Assembly (NCBI GenBank): GCA_031427625.1
Contig: JANPNV010000097.1
Coordinates: forward strand, 41,807 to 105,806
Source of the DNA: JADKIH01 sp031427625
GTDB lineage: Bacteria > Bacteroidota > Bacteroidia > AKYH767-A > 2013-40CM-41-45
Direction: 5' to 3'
DNA: 64,000 nucleotides
Shown here piece after piece: positions 25,772 through 34,955 of this stretch; position 1 is the first letter of the stretch; every line of letters starts with the position of its first letter. Made by a program: the position numbers and the translations under genes. The notes under the pieces were generated by a model. The model was not told the DNA's origin and ran no database searches. It worked only from the letters and a program-made list of their open reading frames with translations.

Positions 25772-27157
25772 TTAAAGTGCTTTAATTTCAGTCACCAATT
25801 TTGTCAATGCATCCTTTGCATCGCCGAAAAGCATACTTGTTTTCGGATCGTAGAAAAGTTCGTTCTCAATTCCTGCATAGCCTGCATTCATACTACGTTT
25901 ATTTACGATGATGTGTTTTGCATTCTCTACATCTAGTATTGGCATTCCGTAAATAGGAGAGGAGGGATCTGTTTTCGCTGCAGGATTTACTACATCGTTT
26001 GCACCTACAACAAGGACAACATCGGTACTGGAGAATTCTGGATTGATCTCATCCATCTCGAGAAGTTTTCCGTAATCCACATTACTCTCGGCCAGCAATA
26101 CATTCATATGACCGGGCATTCTTCCTGCTACAGGGTGGATAGCATATTTCACGTCAACGCCACGTGCTTCTAGAACCATTTCAAGTTCATGTATCACATG
26201 TTGCGCCTGCGCTACAGCAAGTCCGTAACCCGGTACGATGATTACTTTCTTCGAATAATTCATGAGCACGGCGGCATCACTTACTGTAATATCCTTGATG
26301 CTTCCTTTTGCGCTGGATGTTGTTCCTGCTACTGCTGTTTCACCGAATGCACCAAAGATGACATTGAATAATGGTCTGTTCATCGCTTTGCACATGGCAA
26401 GTGTAAGAATCGTTCCGGCAGATCCAACAAGAATTCCTCCTGTAAGCATCACCTGATTGTTATATAGGAATCCGCCGAAAGCAGCTGCTAGTCCAGTGAA
26501 TGAGTTAAGGAGAGAAATAACAACTGGCATATCGGCACCGCCGATTGGCATAACGAAAAATACACCGTACAATAATGCAAGTGCAAATGCAGAATAAAGT
26601 AAAACCGGACTACCGCTTCCTGATACTGTAATATAAGTAGCCATAGATACGGTAATCAGCATCAGTACAAGATTAATTGAATTGTATTTTGGTAAACGAA
26701 TAGACTTTCTCATTGTGCCATTCAGTTTCATGAATGCAACGATACTTCCCGAAAACGAAACGCTTCCGATTACAAGTCCTGCCATGATTATTCCGACTCT
26801 TGAGGCAATGCCAATGTTATGATGAAATTCTAGCAATGAAATAAGAGCAGCACAGGCTCCACCCATTCCATTAAAGAGTGATACCATTTCCGGCATCGAA
26901 GTCATCTTTACTTTTTTTGCTACTACCCAGCCGATAACGCTTCCAATAACCAATGCACCGCCGATCAACATGTAGATGATTGTAGAAACTTCGCCTTCAT
27001 GAAGCAGAATGGTTGCTACTACGGCAAGTGTCATTCCGAATGCTGCGATCAGATTTCCTTTCCTTGCCGTACGTGGACCGCCAAGCATCTGCAATCCGAT
27101 AACAAACGTTACGGAAGCAATCAGGTATATAATATTTAAGAGATGTAGGTTCGTCAT
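25772..27157 (-). CDS. pntB: NAD(P) transhydrogenase subunit beta
   Basis: PntB forms, with PntA, the inner-membrane proton-translocating transhydrogenase that makes NADPH from NADH. The 461-residue protein starts with about nine hydrophobic membrane segments (to about residue 265) and ends with the NADP(H)-binding domain III, marked by VIIVPGYGLAVAQAQH, GRMPGHMNVLLAE and VVLVVGANDVVNPAA. It is the last of three adjacent genes, 13 bp after the small alpha part. The three-subunit arrangement (alpha1, alpha2, beta) is the same as in Rhodospirillum. Confidence 0.95.
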   Translation of the reverse strand: MTNLHLLNIIYLIASVTFVIGLQMLGGPRTARKGNLIAAFGMTLAVVATILLHEGEVSTIIYMLIGGALVIGSVIGWVVAKKVKMTSMPEMVSLFNGMGGACAALISLLEFHHNIGIASRVGIIMAGLVIGSVSFSGSIVAFMKLNGTMRKSIRLPKYNSINLVLMLITVSMATYITVSGSGSPVLLYSAFALALLYGVFFVMPIGGADMPVVISLLNSFTGLAAAFGGFLYNNQVMLTGGILVGSAGTILTLAMCKAMNRPLFNVIFGAFGETAVAGTTSSAKGSIKDITVSDAAVLMNYSKKVIIVPGYGLAVAQAQHVIHELEMVLEARGVDVKYAIHPVAGRMPGHMNVLLAESNVDYGKLLEMDEINPEFSSTDVVLVVGANDVVNPAAKTDPSSPIYGMPILDVENAKHIIVNKRSMNAGYAGIENELFYDPKTSMLFGDAKDALTKLVTEIKAL

Positions 27158-27170
27158 TGTCGTTGAAAAA

Positions 27171-27485
27171 TTACTTCTTTCCTTTTTTGCTGAACATTTC
27201 CAGCATTCTGTCAGTTACGACAAAACCACCTACAACATTCAATGTACCGAGAATAACGGCTACGAAGCCGAGACTGAGGAGAAGGATGTTATCCGGTTCT
27301 GCGTTTAGCATTACGATTATTGATCCTACTACTACTACTCCGTGAATAGCATTCGCACCCGACATAAGAGGTGTATGTAAAACGGAAGGAACTTTTCCGA
27401 TTACTTCAACACCAACGAAAATACTCAGGATTACCACATAGATCTTGTCAATGTTTTCCCCGAGGAATGTTATTAAATCGTTCAT
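27171..27485 (-). CDS. pntA2: NAD(P) transhydrogenase subunit alpha part 2
   Basis: A 104-residue membrane protein with three hydrophobic segments, including IYVVILSIFVGVEVIG, AIHGVVVVGSIIVML and LSLGFVAVILGTLNVVGGFVV. It corresponds to the membrane portion of the alpha subunit of proton-translocating transhydrogenase; the segment with TPLMSGANAIHGVV is the family's most recognisable part. It sits between pntA1 (30 bp upstream) and pntB (13 bp downstream) on the minus strand. Confidence 0.92.
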   Translation of the reverse strand: MNDLITFLGENIDKIYVVILSIFVGVEVIGKVPSVLHTPLMSGANAIHGVVVVGSIIVMLNAEPDNILLLSLGFVAVILGTLNVVGGFVVTDRMLEMFSKKGKK

Positions 27486-27515
27486 CGTTTTATTAATTGA
27501 TAAATGATAAGTTGA

Positions 27516-28640
27516 TTAAGCACTTACACTTGCAGAAGCAAAAACTGTTTTACCATTGTGAACGATAAGAGAGCCTTTTGTTATTTCTTCTTCAAGTTCC
27601 CACTTCATTCCGTCTTTAGTAGCGAGATGTAGAAGAAATGCCTGAATATTTTTAGCGTACAATTCAGAAGCATTCAGCGGCAACAAACTCGGAAGATTGG
27701 ATTCGCCGATGATCGTCACTCCATTCTTTACTACTGTTTTGTTCATTTCACTCATTTCACAATTGCCGCCCTGGCTCACTGCCATATCGACAATTACTGA
27801 ACCCGGCTTCATCGATTTCACCATATCAGAAGTAACCAACATTGGTGCCTTTCTTCCGGGAATAAGAGCTGTAGTGATTACTAGGTCAGCCTCAGAAATA
27901 TGTTTTGCAATTAGTAATTGTTGCTTTTTAAGGAACTCTTCAGAAACATTTTTAACGTATCCGCCTTCCAGCTTTATTGATGTATCACCTTCAACAACGA
28001 TAAATTTTCCTCCGAGTGATTCTACCTGTTCTTTCGTTTCTGGACGGATGTCTGAAACTTCTACAATAGCGCCTAGTCGTTTTGCTGTAGCAATTGCCTG
28101 AAGTCCTGCAACGCCTGCACCCATGATTACAACTCGTGATGGCTTTATAGTTCCCGCCGCCGTCATCAACAAAGGAAAAATTTTCCCAAGCGCTGCAGCT
28201 CCGATTATCACTGCTTTATACCCGGCAAGGTTGGCCTGAGAACTCAGGACATCCATTTTTTGGGCTCTTGAAATTCTTGGAATAGCATCCATTGAAAATA
28301 CACTGATTCCTTGTCGCGAAGCAGCTTCAATCAATTTTGAATTGGAAGAAGCATAAAAAAGAGATATGAGGATGGATTCTTTCTTCATCAGGCCAATTTC
28401 GGCTTCTGATGGAGGATTTACTTTCAATAATATATCAGCAGTTCTGTAAACTTCGTCAGGACTGTTAAGAATTCTCGCTCCCGCTTTTTCATAGGACGAA
28501 TTGTCGAAAAATGAATTCAGCCCTGCATCTTTCTCAACAACAACTTCGAAACCTGCTTTAGTCAGCGATTGAACCACATCGGGAGTCAATGCTACACGTT
28601 TCTCAAAATCATTTAATTCCTTAGGAACAGCGATTAACAC
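27516..28640 (-). CDS. pntA1: NAD(P) transhydrogenase subunit alpha part 1
   Basis: A 374-residue soluble NAD(H)-binding domain I of the transhydrogenase, related to alanine dehydrogenase. It begins IAVPKELNDFEKRVALTPDVV, has ISRAQKMDVLSSQANLAGY, the Rossmann loop VIMGAGVAGLQAIATA, and TTALIPGRKAPMLV. The start codon at 28640 appears to be GTG. It leads the pntA1-pntA2-pntB run. Divergent upstream is the small gene at 28732. Confidence 0.95.
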   Translation of the reverse strand: MLIAVPKELNDFEKRVALTPDVVQSLTKAGFEVVVEKDAGLNSFFDNSSYEKAGARILNSPDEVYRTADILLKVNPPSEAEIGLMKKESILISLFYASSNSKLIEAASRQGISVFSMDAIPRISRAQKMDVLSSQANLAGYKAVIIGAAALGKIFPLLMTAAGTIKPSRVVIMGAGVAGLQAIATAKRLGAIVEVSDIRPETKEQVESLGGKFIVVEGDTSIKLEGGYVKNVSEEFLKKQQLLIAKHISEADLVITTALIPGRKAPMLVTSDMVKSMKPGSVIVDMAVSQGGNCEMSEMNKTVVKNGVTIIGESNLPSLLPLNASELYAKNIQAFLLHLATKDGMKWELEEEITKGSLIVHNGKTVFASASVSA

Positions 28641-28718
28641 AATAAATCTTTATTTTAAAATTCCGCAAAGAAAACAATTAAATTTGGTTTCTCATAAAGG
28701 ATGATCACCTGTAACCTT

Positions 28719-28726
28719 TATATTTG
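28719..28726 (+). promoter_or_regulatory. -7 promoter box (TATATTTG) 5 nt before a start codon
   Basis: TATATTTG is a perfect match to TAnnTTTG and ends 5 nt before the ATG at 28732, so the mRNA is likely leaderless or nearly so. A TTTG at 28683-28686 is too far away for a standard -33 box. Confidence 0.45.
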
Positions 28727-28731
28727 CAAAT

Positions 28732-29010
28732 ATGATTAAACTAACACAACATTCACTCGATAAACTGGAAGAGCTTTTGAAAATGTCCGGCTATACAGTT
28801 AGAAATGAGAAAGGTAACTTTAAATCAGGGAGTTGTCTAATTGAGTCTTCCAATGTTATCGTATTGAATAAATTTGCATTGGTCGAGACGAAGGTTGCTT
28901 ATCTGATTGATGCAATTCAAAACCTGCAGCTGGATGAAAACCTGCTCGACGAAAAAAACAGGAAATTTCTTCAGCAGGTAAAAGATACCAAGGTTGATAT
29001 CACAACATAA
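28732..29010 (+). CDS. Conserved small protein, unknown function
   Basis: A 92-residue cytoplasmic protein (KLEELLKMSGYTVRNEKGNFKSG, then VIVLNKFALVETKVAYLIDAI) that has the look of a conserved Bacteroidota hypothetical: balanced composition, a helix at each end and a beta-rich middle. No domain with known function is recognised. It lies 18 bp upstream of a metallo-hydrolase gene on the same strand, so the two are probably co-transcribed. Its promoter box is only 5 nt before the ATG. Confidence 0.75.
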   Translation: MIKLTQHSLDKLEELLKMSGYTVRNEKGNFKSGSCLIESSNVIVLNKFALVETKVAYLIDAIQNLQLDENLLDEKNRKFLQQVKDTKVDITT

Positions 29011-29028
29011 TATTGCATTTCTAAGCTG

Positions 29029-29796
29029 ATGGAAATTACATTTCTTGGTACGGGAACTTCACAAGGTGTGCCAATGATTGGCTGTCCCTGCAACGTATGC
29101 AATTCTCCAGACCCACATGATAAGCGACTTAGATCGTCTGTCATGATCGAAAATAATTCTTCCCGCATTGTAATTGATATCGGGCCTGACTTCAGGCAGC
29201 AGATGCTGAGAGAAAAAGTAAATTCCCTCGATGCTGTAATTTTTACTCATGAGCATAAAGATCATATTGCCGGACTCGATGATGTAAGAGCTTTTAATTA
29301 TATTCATAAAAAACCGATGGATGTATATGCAAGTGAGCGTGTACAAACGGCATTACAGAGAGAGTTTTTCTATATATTTTCAGGCTTAAATTATCCCGGC
29401 ATTCCGCGAATTCTCATGCATACCATCCATGAACAACCATTTACAGCCGGCGGTTTCCGGATTATCCCTGTTCCTGTCATGCATCTCGACCTTCCTGTTC
29501 TCGGATTTCGGATTGGTGGATTCAGTTACATAACAGATGCGAATTTCATCGATGATGCTTCAAAAGAAATCATTAAAAATTCTGAAGTGCTCGTGCTTAA
29601 TTCGCTTCGGAAGGAAAAACATGTTTCACATTTTAATCTGGCTGAAGCTGTCAAACTCGTGGAAGAACTCTCGCCGCAAAAGGCCTTCCTGACGCATATC
29701 AGTCATCAGTTAGGAAAACACGAAGATGTCAATAAGGAACTGCCTTCAAATATCCGTTGTGCGTACGACGGACTGAAAATTCAATTAGCCGATTAG
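29029..29796 (+). CDS. MBL-fold metallo-hydrolase, PhnP-like
   Basis: A 255-residue metallo-beta-lactamase-fold hydrolase. The metal motif is THEHKDH at residues 73-79 (His74, His76, Asp78, His79), with later His near PVMHLDL and a C-terminal LTHISHQLGKH. Near the N-terminus LGTGTSQGVPMIGCPCNVC contains a Cys cluster like the structural zinc site of PhnP, a phosphodiesterase. A phosphodiesterase role is likely; the true substrate is not known because no other phn gene is present. It follows the 92-residue gene and precedes ffh. Confidence 0.88.
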   Translation: MEITFLGTGTSQGVPMIGCPCNVCNSPDPHDKRLRSSVMIENNSSRIVIDIGPDFRQQMLREKVNSLDAVIFTHEHKDHIAGLDDVRAFNYIHKKPMDVYASERVQTALQREFFYIFSGLNYPGIPRILMHTIHEQPFTAGGFRIIPVPVMHLDLPVLGFRIGGFSYITDANFIDDASKEIIKNSEVLVLNSLRKEKHVSHFNLAEAVKLVEELSPQKAFLTHISHQLGKHEDVNKELPSNIRCAYDGLKIQLAD

Positions 29797-29807
29797 CCGA
29801 TTTGTCG

Positions 29808-29815
29808 TATTTTTG
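29808..29815 (+). promoter_or_regulatory. -7 promoter box (TATTTTTG) upstream of ffh
   Basis: TATTTTTG matches TAnnTTTG and would give a leader of about 60 nt before the ffh ATG at 29884. No good TTTG is seen at -33, so the call is tentative. Confidence 0.35.
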
Positions 29816-29883
29816 CGACGCAAAATTCTTTACCGCCATATTCAGGTATTCTGAATGGAATGCGGACAATAAAATCCAGTCTT

Positions 29884-31218
29884 ATGTTCGAAAGTCTAAG
29901 TGATAAACTCGAAAGAGCGTTTAAAGTATTAAAAGGAGAAGGTAAGATTTCCGAGATCAACGTCGCGGAAACAATGAAGGAAGTTAGAAAAGCTCTTCTC
30001 GATGCCGATGTCAATTTCAAAGTTGCCAAACAATTTACTGATATAGTAAAGGAAAAGGCTCTCGGACAAAATGTGCTTACAGCCGTTTCGCCCGGACAGC
30101 TCATGATTAAGATTGCACATGATGAGCTTGCAAATTTGATGGGTGGTGAAAAGGTTGATATAAACCTAAATGGAAATCCTGCTATCATCCTCATGGCAGG
30201 ATTACAGGGTTCGGGTAAAACAACTTTGTCAGGAAAACTTGCTGCTTTTCTGAAATCAAAAAAACAGAAACTCCCATTACTTGTTGCCTGCGACGTTTAC
30301 AGACCTGCAGCCATCGATCAGTTAAAAGTCCTGGGCGAACAGATTGATGTTCCTGTATATAGTGAGCCGGACAATAAAAATCCGGTGGAGATTGCAAAAA
30401 ACGGAATCGCATTTGCGAAAGCGAATAACAGAAATCTTGTCATCATTGATACGGCCGGTCGACTTGCGATCGACGAAGAGATGATGAATGAAATCGCGGC
30501 GATAAAAAAGGCGATCAATCCAAATGAAATTTTATTTGTTGTCGATGCGATGACAGGTCAGGATGCTGTCAATACTGCAAAAACATTTAACGACCGTCTC
30601 GATTTCGATGGTGTGGTGCTTACTAAACTCGACGGTGATACGCGTGGTGGCGCGGCTTTGTCTATCAAATCAGTGGTAAACAAACCAATAAAGTTTGTTG
30701 GTACTGGCGAGAAACTCGATGCCCTGGACATATTTTATCCTGCACGTATGGCCGACAGAATTCTCGGCATGGGTGATATCGTTTCGCTTGTCGAGAAAGC
30801 TCAGGAACAATTCGACTCTGTTGAAGCTGCAAAACTGCAGAAGAAAATTGCAAGGAATCAGTTTAGCTTCGACGATTTTCTGAATCAGATTCAGCAGATC
30901 AAGAAGATGGGAAACATGAAAGACTTGCTGGGAATGATTCCTGGAGCAGGTAAAGCGATTAAAGATATAGATATCAGCAACGACTCATTCAAACATATTG
31001 AAGCCATCATTCAATCGATGACACCTGTAGAAAGAGCCAATCCTGCACTGCTTAATGGAACAAGGCGTCAGCGGATTGCGAATGGAAGCGGTACAAGCAT
31101 TCAGGAAGTAAATAAACTTATCAAACAATTTGATGAGATGAGAAAAATGATGAAGGTCTTCTCGAATAAAGATCAGGCAGCGAAGATGATGAGGAATATG
31201 CCGGGAATGAGGAGGTAA
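29884..31218 (+). CDS. ffh: Signal recognition particle protein Ffh
   Basis: Ffh binds signal sequences of nascent membrane proteins and, with 4.5S RNA and FtsY, delivers ribosomes to the membrane. I chose ATG 29884 because family members begin MFESLSDKLERAFKVLKG; an ATG at 29860 would add eight atypical residues. The protein (444 residues) has the N domain, then the G domain with GLQGSGKTTLSGKLA, DTAGRL and TKLDGDTRGGAALS, and the methionine-rich M domain (IKKMGNMKDLLGMIPG to the end). The stop codon coincides with the start of an inverted-repeat element. Confidence 0.96.
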   Translation: MFESLSDKLERAFKVLKGEGKISEINVAETMKEVRKALLDADVNFKVAKQFTDIVKEKALGQNVLTAVSPGQLMIKIAHDELANLMGGEKVDINLNGNPAIILMAGLQGSGKTTLSGKLAAFLKSKKQKLPLLVACDVYRPAAIDQLKVLGEQIDVPVYSEPDNKNPVEIAKNGIAFAKANNRNLVIIDTAGRLAIDEEMMNEIAAIKKAINPNEILFVVDAMTGQDAVNTAKTFNDRLDFDGVVLTKLDGDTRGGAALSIKSVVNKPIKFVGTGEKLDALDIFYPARMADRILGMGDIVSLVEKAQEQFDSVEAAKLQKKIARNQFSFDDFLNQIQQIKKMGNMKDLLGMIPGAGKAIKDIDISNDSFKHIEAIIQSMTPVERANPALLNGTRRQRIANGSGTSIQEVNKLIKQFDEMRKMMKVFSNKDQAAKMMRNMPGMRR

Positions 31219-31369
31219 TTTGAGAATTTGAGAATGTGCTAATTTGAAAATTCAGCCGCCTCAGTTCAAGTAATTTTTTTTTAATAAAGTAAAACTCAGA
31301 TTGTATTCATTCCAACTTTGAAGATGCAAAAACCATTTTCAAATTAGCACATTCTCAAATTCTCAAATT
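31217..31369. repeat. Inverted-repeat element with 35-bp perfect arms
   Basis: The arms at 31217-31251 and 31335-31369 are perfect inverted copies of each other (35 of 35 bases), with 83 bp between them. Each arm contains two AATTTGAGA-type units followed by ATGTGCTAATTTGAAAAT. The left arm starts in the ffh stop codon and the right arm ends 6 bp before the folD ATG. Related arms occur at 24637 and 46709-46841. The interior has no reading frame, so this is a non-coding miniature element or a long hairpin. Confidence 0.75.
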
Positions 31370-31375
31370 AACAAG

Positions 31376-32254
31376 ATGATTCTAGACGGAAAACTTGCAA
31401 GTACAGAAATAAAACTTCAGTTAAAATCTGAAGTGGAGAAGATGGTCGCTCATGGTTTGCGGGCACCACATCTGTGTGCAGTTTTAGTCGGCAATAACGG
31501 TGCTTCGGAAACGTATGTTGCCAGCAAAGTCAAGAACTGTGCTGAAGTCGGTTTTAAATCGTCTCTTATTCGTTTCCCTGATAATGTTAGCGAAGTTGAG
31601 TTACTCACAAAGATCAACGAAATTAATTTTGATAATTCCATTGATGGAATTCTGATTCAGCTGCCATTGCCGGCACATATAAACGTACAAAAGGTAATGG
31701 AGTCAATTTCTCCGGCTAAAGATGTTGATGGATTTCATCCTGTAAACACCGGACGGATGATGCAAAATCTTCCTTGTTATATTCCGGCAACCCCCTATGG
31801 AATATTGCTGATGCTCGAACATTTTAAAGTTGAGACAGAGGGAAAGTATTGCGTAATCATCGGCAGAAGCAATATAGTAGGCATGCCAATGAGTATTTTA
31901 ATGTCGCGCAATGCATATCCCGGAAATTGCACGGTAACACTTTGTCACAGCAAGACTGTGGACCTTCCAGCAATAACACAAAAAGCAGATATTCTGATAG
32001 CGGCAATCGGTCGCCCGGGATTTGTCAAAGCAGAAATGGTAAAGGATGGAGTTGTCGTTATCGATGTTGGAATAACAAGAATACCCTCAACAGAAACAAA
32101 GAGTGGTTTTAAGATAACAGGTGATGTCGACTTCCAGGAAGTTTCCAAAAAGGCTTCATGGATTACACCTGTTCCGGGTGGAGTTGGATTGATGACGATT
32201 ATCGGTCTTTTAAAGAATACTCTCCGGTCTTCTAAAAAGGAAATTCAATTTTGA
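31376..32254 (+). CDS. folD: Bifunctional methylenetetrahydrofolate dehydrogenase/cyclohydrolase FolD
   Basis: FolD oxidises methylenetetrahydrofolate to methenyl- and hydrolyses it to formyl-tetrahydrofolate, supplying one-carbon units. The 292-residue protein has the catalytic Tyr-Lys pair in ASETYVASKVKNC, ILIQLPLPAHI, PAKDVDGFHPVNTGRM, the NADP loop VIGRSNIVGMPMS and the C-terminal TPVPGGVGLMTI. Length is normal. It lies downstream of ffh, separated by the inverted-repeat element, and 59 bp before queE. Confidence 0.96.
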   Translation: MILDGKLASTEIKLQLKSEVEKMVAHGLRAPHLCAVLVGNNGASETYVASKVKNCAEVGFKSSLIRFPDNVSEVELLTKINEINFDNSIDGILIQLPLPAHINVQKVMESISPAKDVDGFHPVNTGRMMQNLPCYIPATPYGILLMLEHFKVETEGKYCVIIGRSNIVGMPMSILMSRNAYPGNCTVTLCHSKTVDLPAITQKADILIAAIGRPGFVKAEMVKDGVVVIDVGITRIPSTETKSGFKITGDVDFQEVSKKASWITPVPGGVGLMTIIGLLKNTLRSSKKEIQF

Positions 32255-32313
32255 TAGTGTAAAGCACAATTTTTCTATCAATCATAAAATTAAAATTTAA
32301 TAAAGATTATAAA

Positions 32314-32919
32314 ATGACTTTGCTTCAATATCCTTTAATGGAAGAATACTACACCATACAGGGTGAAGGATTTAATACAGGCAAGGCGGCTTACTTTCTT
32401 CGTCTCGGTGGTTGTGATGTTGGTTGTGTCTGGTGTGATGTGAAAGAATCATGGGATGCAGACAAGCATTCATTGATAAGCATTGACGAAATGCTGAAAC
32501 ATGTTTTGAAATCCGGAGCTGATAAAGTGGTTATCACCGGTGGCGAACCTGCTATGTATGATCTGCAGCCTCTGACGGATGAATTTCGGAAAAATAATAT
32601 TCAATGTTTTATTGAGACAAGCGGAGCATATAACCTGACTGGCGATTGGGACTGGATATGTGTTTCACCTAAAAAATTTAAAGCACCATTGTCCGAAGTA
32701 CTGGTAAGAGCTGATGAACTGAAAGTCATCGTTTATAATAAAAGTGACTTCGACTGGGCAGAAAAACACATTTCTCTTGTTAGTAAAGACTGTAACTTGT
32801 TTCTTCAACCGGAATTTTCTGTTTTCGATAAAATAATGCCTTCTATCATCGATTATGTAAAAGAAAATGTTCGCTGGAGGATTTCGTTACAGACACATAA
32901 GGTTATCGGGATCCCGTAG
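32314..32919 (+). CDS. queE: 7-carboxy-7-deazaguanine synthase QueE
   Basis: QueE is a small radical SAM enzyme that contracts carboxy-tetrahydropterin to 7-carboxy-7-deazaguanine in queuosine synthesis. The 201-residue protein starts YPLMEEYYTIQGEGFNTGKAAYF and has the cluster motif with Cys34, Cys38 and Cys41 (GGCDVGCVWCD), a CX3CX2C spacing, followed by VVITGGEPAMYDL. Members of this short branch are typical of Bacteroidota. Other queuosine genes are not in the window and I see no preQ1 riboswitch in the 59 bp before it. Confidence 0.93.
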   Translation: MTLLQYPLMEEYYTIQGEGFNTGKAAYFLRLGGCDVGCVWCDVKESWDADKHSLISIDEMLKHVLKSGADKVVITGGEPAMYDLQPLTDEFRKNNIQCFIETSGAYNLTGDWDWICVSPKKFKAPLSEVLVRADELKVIVYNKSDFDWAEKHISLVSKDCNLFLQPEFSVFDKIMPSIIDYVKENVRWRISLQTHKVIGIP

Positions 32920-33006
32920 AAATTAATATTTTGAAAATGTGCGAAAACATTTTTTCAGTATGTTGCATCATGTATTTTGTTGTCAACAATTAAAATTAAT
33001 TCAGTA

Positions 33007-34950
33007 ATGAAGAGAATAATTTGGATTGCGTTTTTGGTTTTTATTTCTCAGTCATTATTCTCTCAGGAGGAATATACGAGTTCTGTTCCTAAGGCTATTC
33101 GTAATTTTGAAACGGCGATTAAATTTTACAATGCAAGAAGCAATGAAAAAGCCATTGAGTCACTTGATATAGCAATTAAGGAGGACCCGAAGTTTGTTGA
33201 GGCTCATATTCTGCGCGCCAATATTTATTCTGATATGAAGCAGTATGACAAAGCGATAATGTCATATAACGATGCGAATCGTATCAATCCTGATTTTTTT
33301 CCGAACAATTATTTTTCACAGGCGAGGATTGAGTACATCACCGGAAAATATGCTGATGCACGTACTCACCTGGAAAAATTTCTTACATATCAGAAAATCG
33401 GAAGCGATCTGAAATCAAAAGCCCGGCAACTTATAAAGAATGCAACATTTGCCGAACAGGCAGTAAACAATCCTGTCCCTTTTGCGCCGGTGAATATGGG
33501 TGATAGCATCAATTCTAAATTCGAAGAATATTTTCCGGCGATTACAGCAGATGGAAAAACGTTTTTATTTACCCGTCGCCTTCCTGATGCTAATAATCGT
33601 CAGCAAGAAGATTTTTATGTGAGTAAACGAATAAATAATAGCTGGACAAATGCGTTGCCATTGACGGAGATTAACACGAGTGGCAATGAAGGGGCTCCGT
33701 CTTTATCTGCCGACGGACAATATCTGTTTTTTACTGCCTGCGAAGAAAAGTATTCTAATATCGATGCGCGTAAAACCAACGGAAGCTGTGATATTTTTAT
33801 CGCTAAAAAGAATGGTGATAAATTCGCCAAACCAAGAAATCTGGAAGCTCCTATCAATTCCGGCAGCTGGGAAAGTCAACCTTCATTTTCTTCGGATGGA
33901 AGAACACTTTATTTTGTTCGCAAAATAAAAGGAAGTGATAATCTTATTCAATACGATATTTATATGTCTCGTATTGGTGATAATTCTGCCTGGACTGAAC
34001 CGGTTTCTGTCAGCGATAAAATCAATACATCCGGTGATGAGATGTCTGTCTTCATTCATCCCGATGATCAGACTCTTTATTTTGCCAGCGATGGTCATCC
34101 GGGAATGGGTGGTCAGGATATTTTTGTAAGCAGAAGGGATTCGTCAGGAGAATGGGGAGAACCTGAGAATCTTGGTTATCCCATCAATACAATCAGAGAT
34201 GAGAATTCATTGCTAGTGAGCCCCGATGGTACAATGGCGTATTTTTCATCCAATAGAGAAGGCGGAAAAGGCGGATTGGATCTGTATCAGTTTTCACTTT
34301 ATGAAAAAGTAAGACCACAGCCGGTTACATATATGAAAGGGAAGGTATATGATGCAGACACAAAAATATTTCTATCTGCTAGTTTCGAACTTATCGATCT
34401 TAAATCGGGAAAAACGGTCGTCAGCTCTTCTTCGAATATCGGTAATGGCGAATTTCTGGTCGCATTACCTACGGGAAAAAGTTATGCTTTAAATGTATCG
34501 AAGGATGGTTACCTTTTCTATTCTGAGAATTTTGAACTTCAGGATGCCAAGTCATCCAAAGAGCCATTTTTAAAAGATGTGCCGATGAAACCAATTAAAG
34601 CAGGAGAGAGCATGGTTCTTAAAAATATTTTTTTCGATACCGATAAATTTGATCTCAAAGATGCTTCAAAGATTGAGCTGAATAAGCTTATTTCCTTCCT
34701 CAATAAAAATCCCAAAATAAAATTTGAAGTAAGCGGACATACTGATAATGTCGGAACTGTTCCATATAATCAGGTTCTATCTGAACGCAGAGCGAAGTCT
34801 GTTTTCAGTTATTTGCTTGCCAATGGAATTAATGCTGAACGGATGATATCGAAAGGATATGGTGATTCAAAGCCAATTGCAGATAATAAGACCGAAAGTG
34901 GGCGAGCTCAAAACAGAAGGACGGAATTTAAAATTGTATCGGCAGAGTAA
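33007..34950 (+). CDS. PorE-like T9SS protein (TPR, PD40 propeller, OmpA domain)
   Basis: A 647-residue periplasmic or outer-membrane protein. I chose ATG 33007 because it gives a clean signal peptide (IIWIAFLVFISQSLFS, then QEEY). Domains in order: TPR repeats (about 25-140, KAIESLDIAIKEDPKFVEAH); a six-bladed PD40/WD40-like propeller (about 155-430: FPAITADGKTFLFTRR, PSLSADGQYLFFTA, PSFSSDGRTLYFVRK, VSPDGTMAYFSSNREGGKGG); a carboxypeptidase-regulatory-like beta-sandwich (about 440-525); and an OmpA C-terminal peptidoglycan-binding domain (FEVSGHTDNVGTVPYNQVLSERRAKSVFSYL). This is the architecture of PorE, which links T9SS to peptidoglycan. Several such paralogues occur per genome, so the exact role is not certain. 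Confidence 0.82.
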   Translation: MKRIIWIAFLVFISQSLFSQEEYTSSVPKAIRNFETAIKFYNARSNEKAIESLDIAIKEDPKFVEAHILRANIYSDMKQYDKAIMSYNDANRINPDFFPNNYFSQARIEYITGKYADARTHLEKFLTYQKIGSDLKSKARQLIKNATFAEQAVNNPVPFAPVNMGDSINSKFEEYFPAITADGKTFLFTRRLPDANNRQQEDFYVSKRINNSWTNALPLTEINTSGNEGAPSLSADGQYLFFTACEEKYSNIDARKTNGSCDIFIAKKNGDKFAKPRNLEAPINSGSWESQPSFSSDGRTLYFVRKIKGSDNLIQYDIYMSRIGDNSAWTEPVSVSDKINTSGDEMSVFIHPDDQTLYFASDGHPGMGGQDIFVSRRDSSGEWGEPENLGYPINTIRDENSLLVSPDGTMAYFSSNREGGKGGLDLYQFSLYEKVRPQPVTYMKGKVYDADTKIFLSASFELIDLKSGKTVVSSSSNIGNGEFLVALPTGKSYALNVSKDGYLFYSENFELQDAKSSKEPFLKDVPMKPIKAGESMVLKNIFFDTDKFDLKDASKIELNKLISFLNKNPKIKFEVSGHTDNVGTVPYNQVLSERRAKSVFSYLLANGINAERMISKGYGDSKPIADNKTESGRAQNRRTEFKIVSAE

Positions 34951-34955
34951 TGCAA

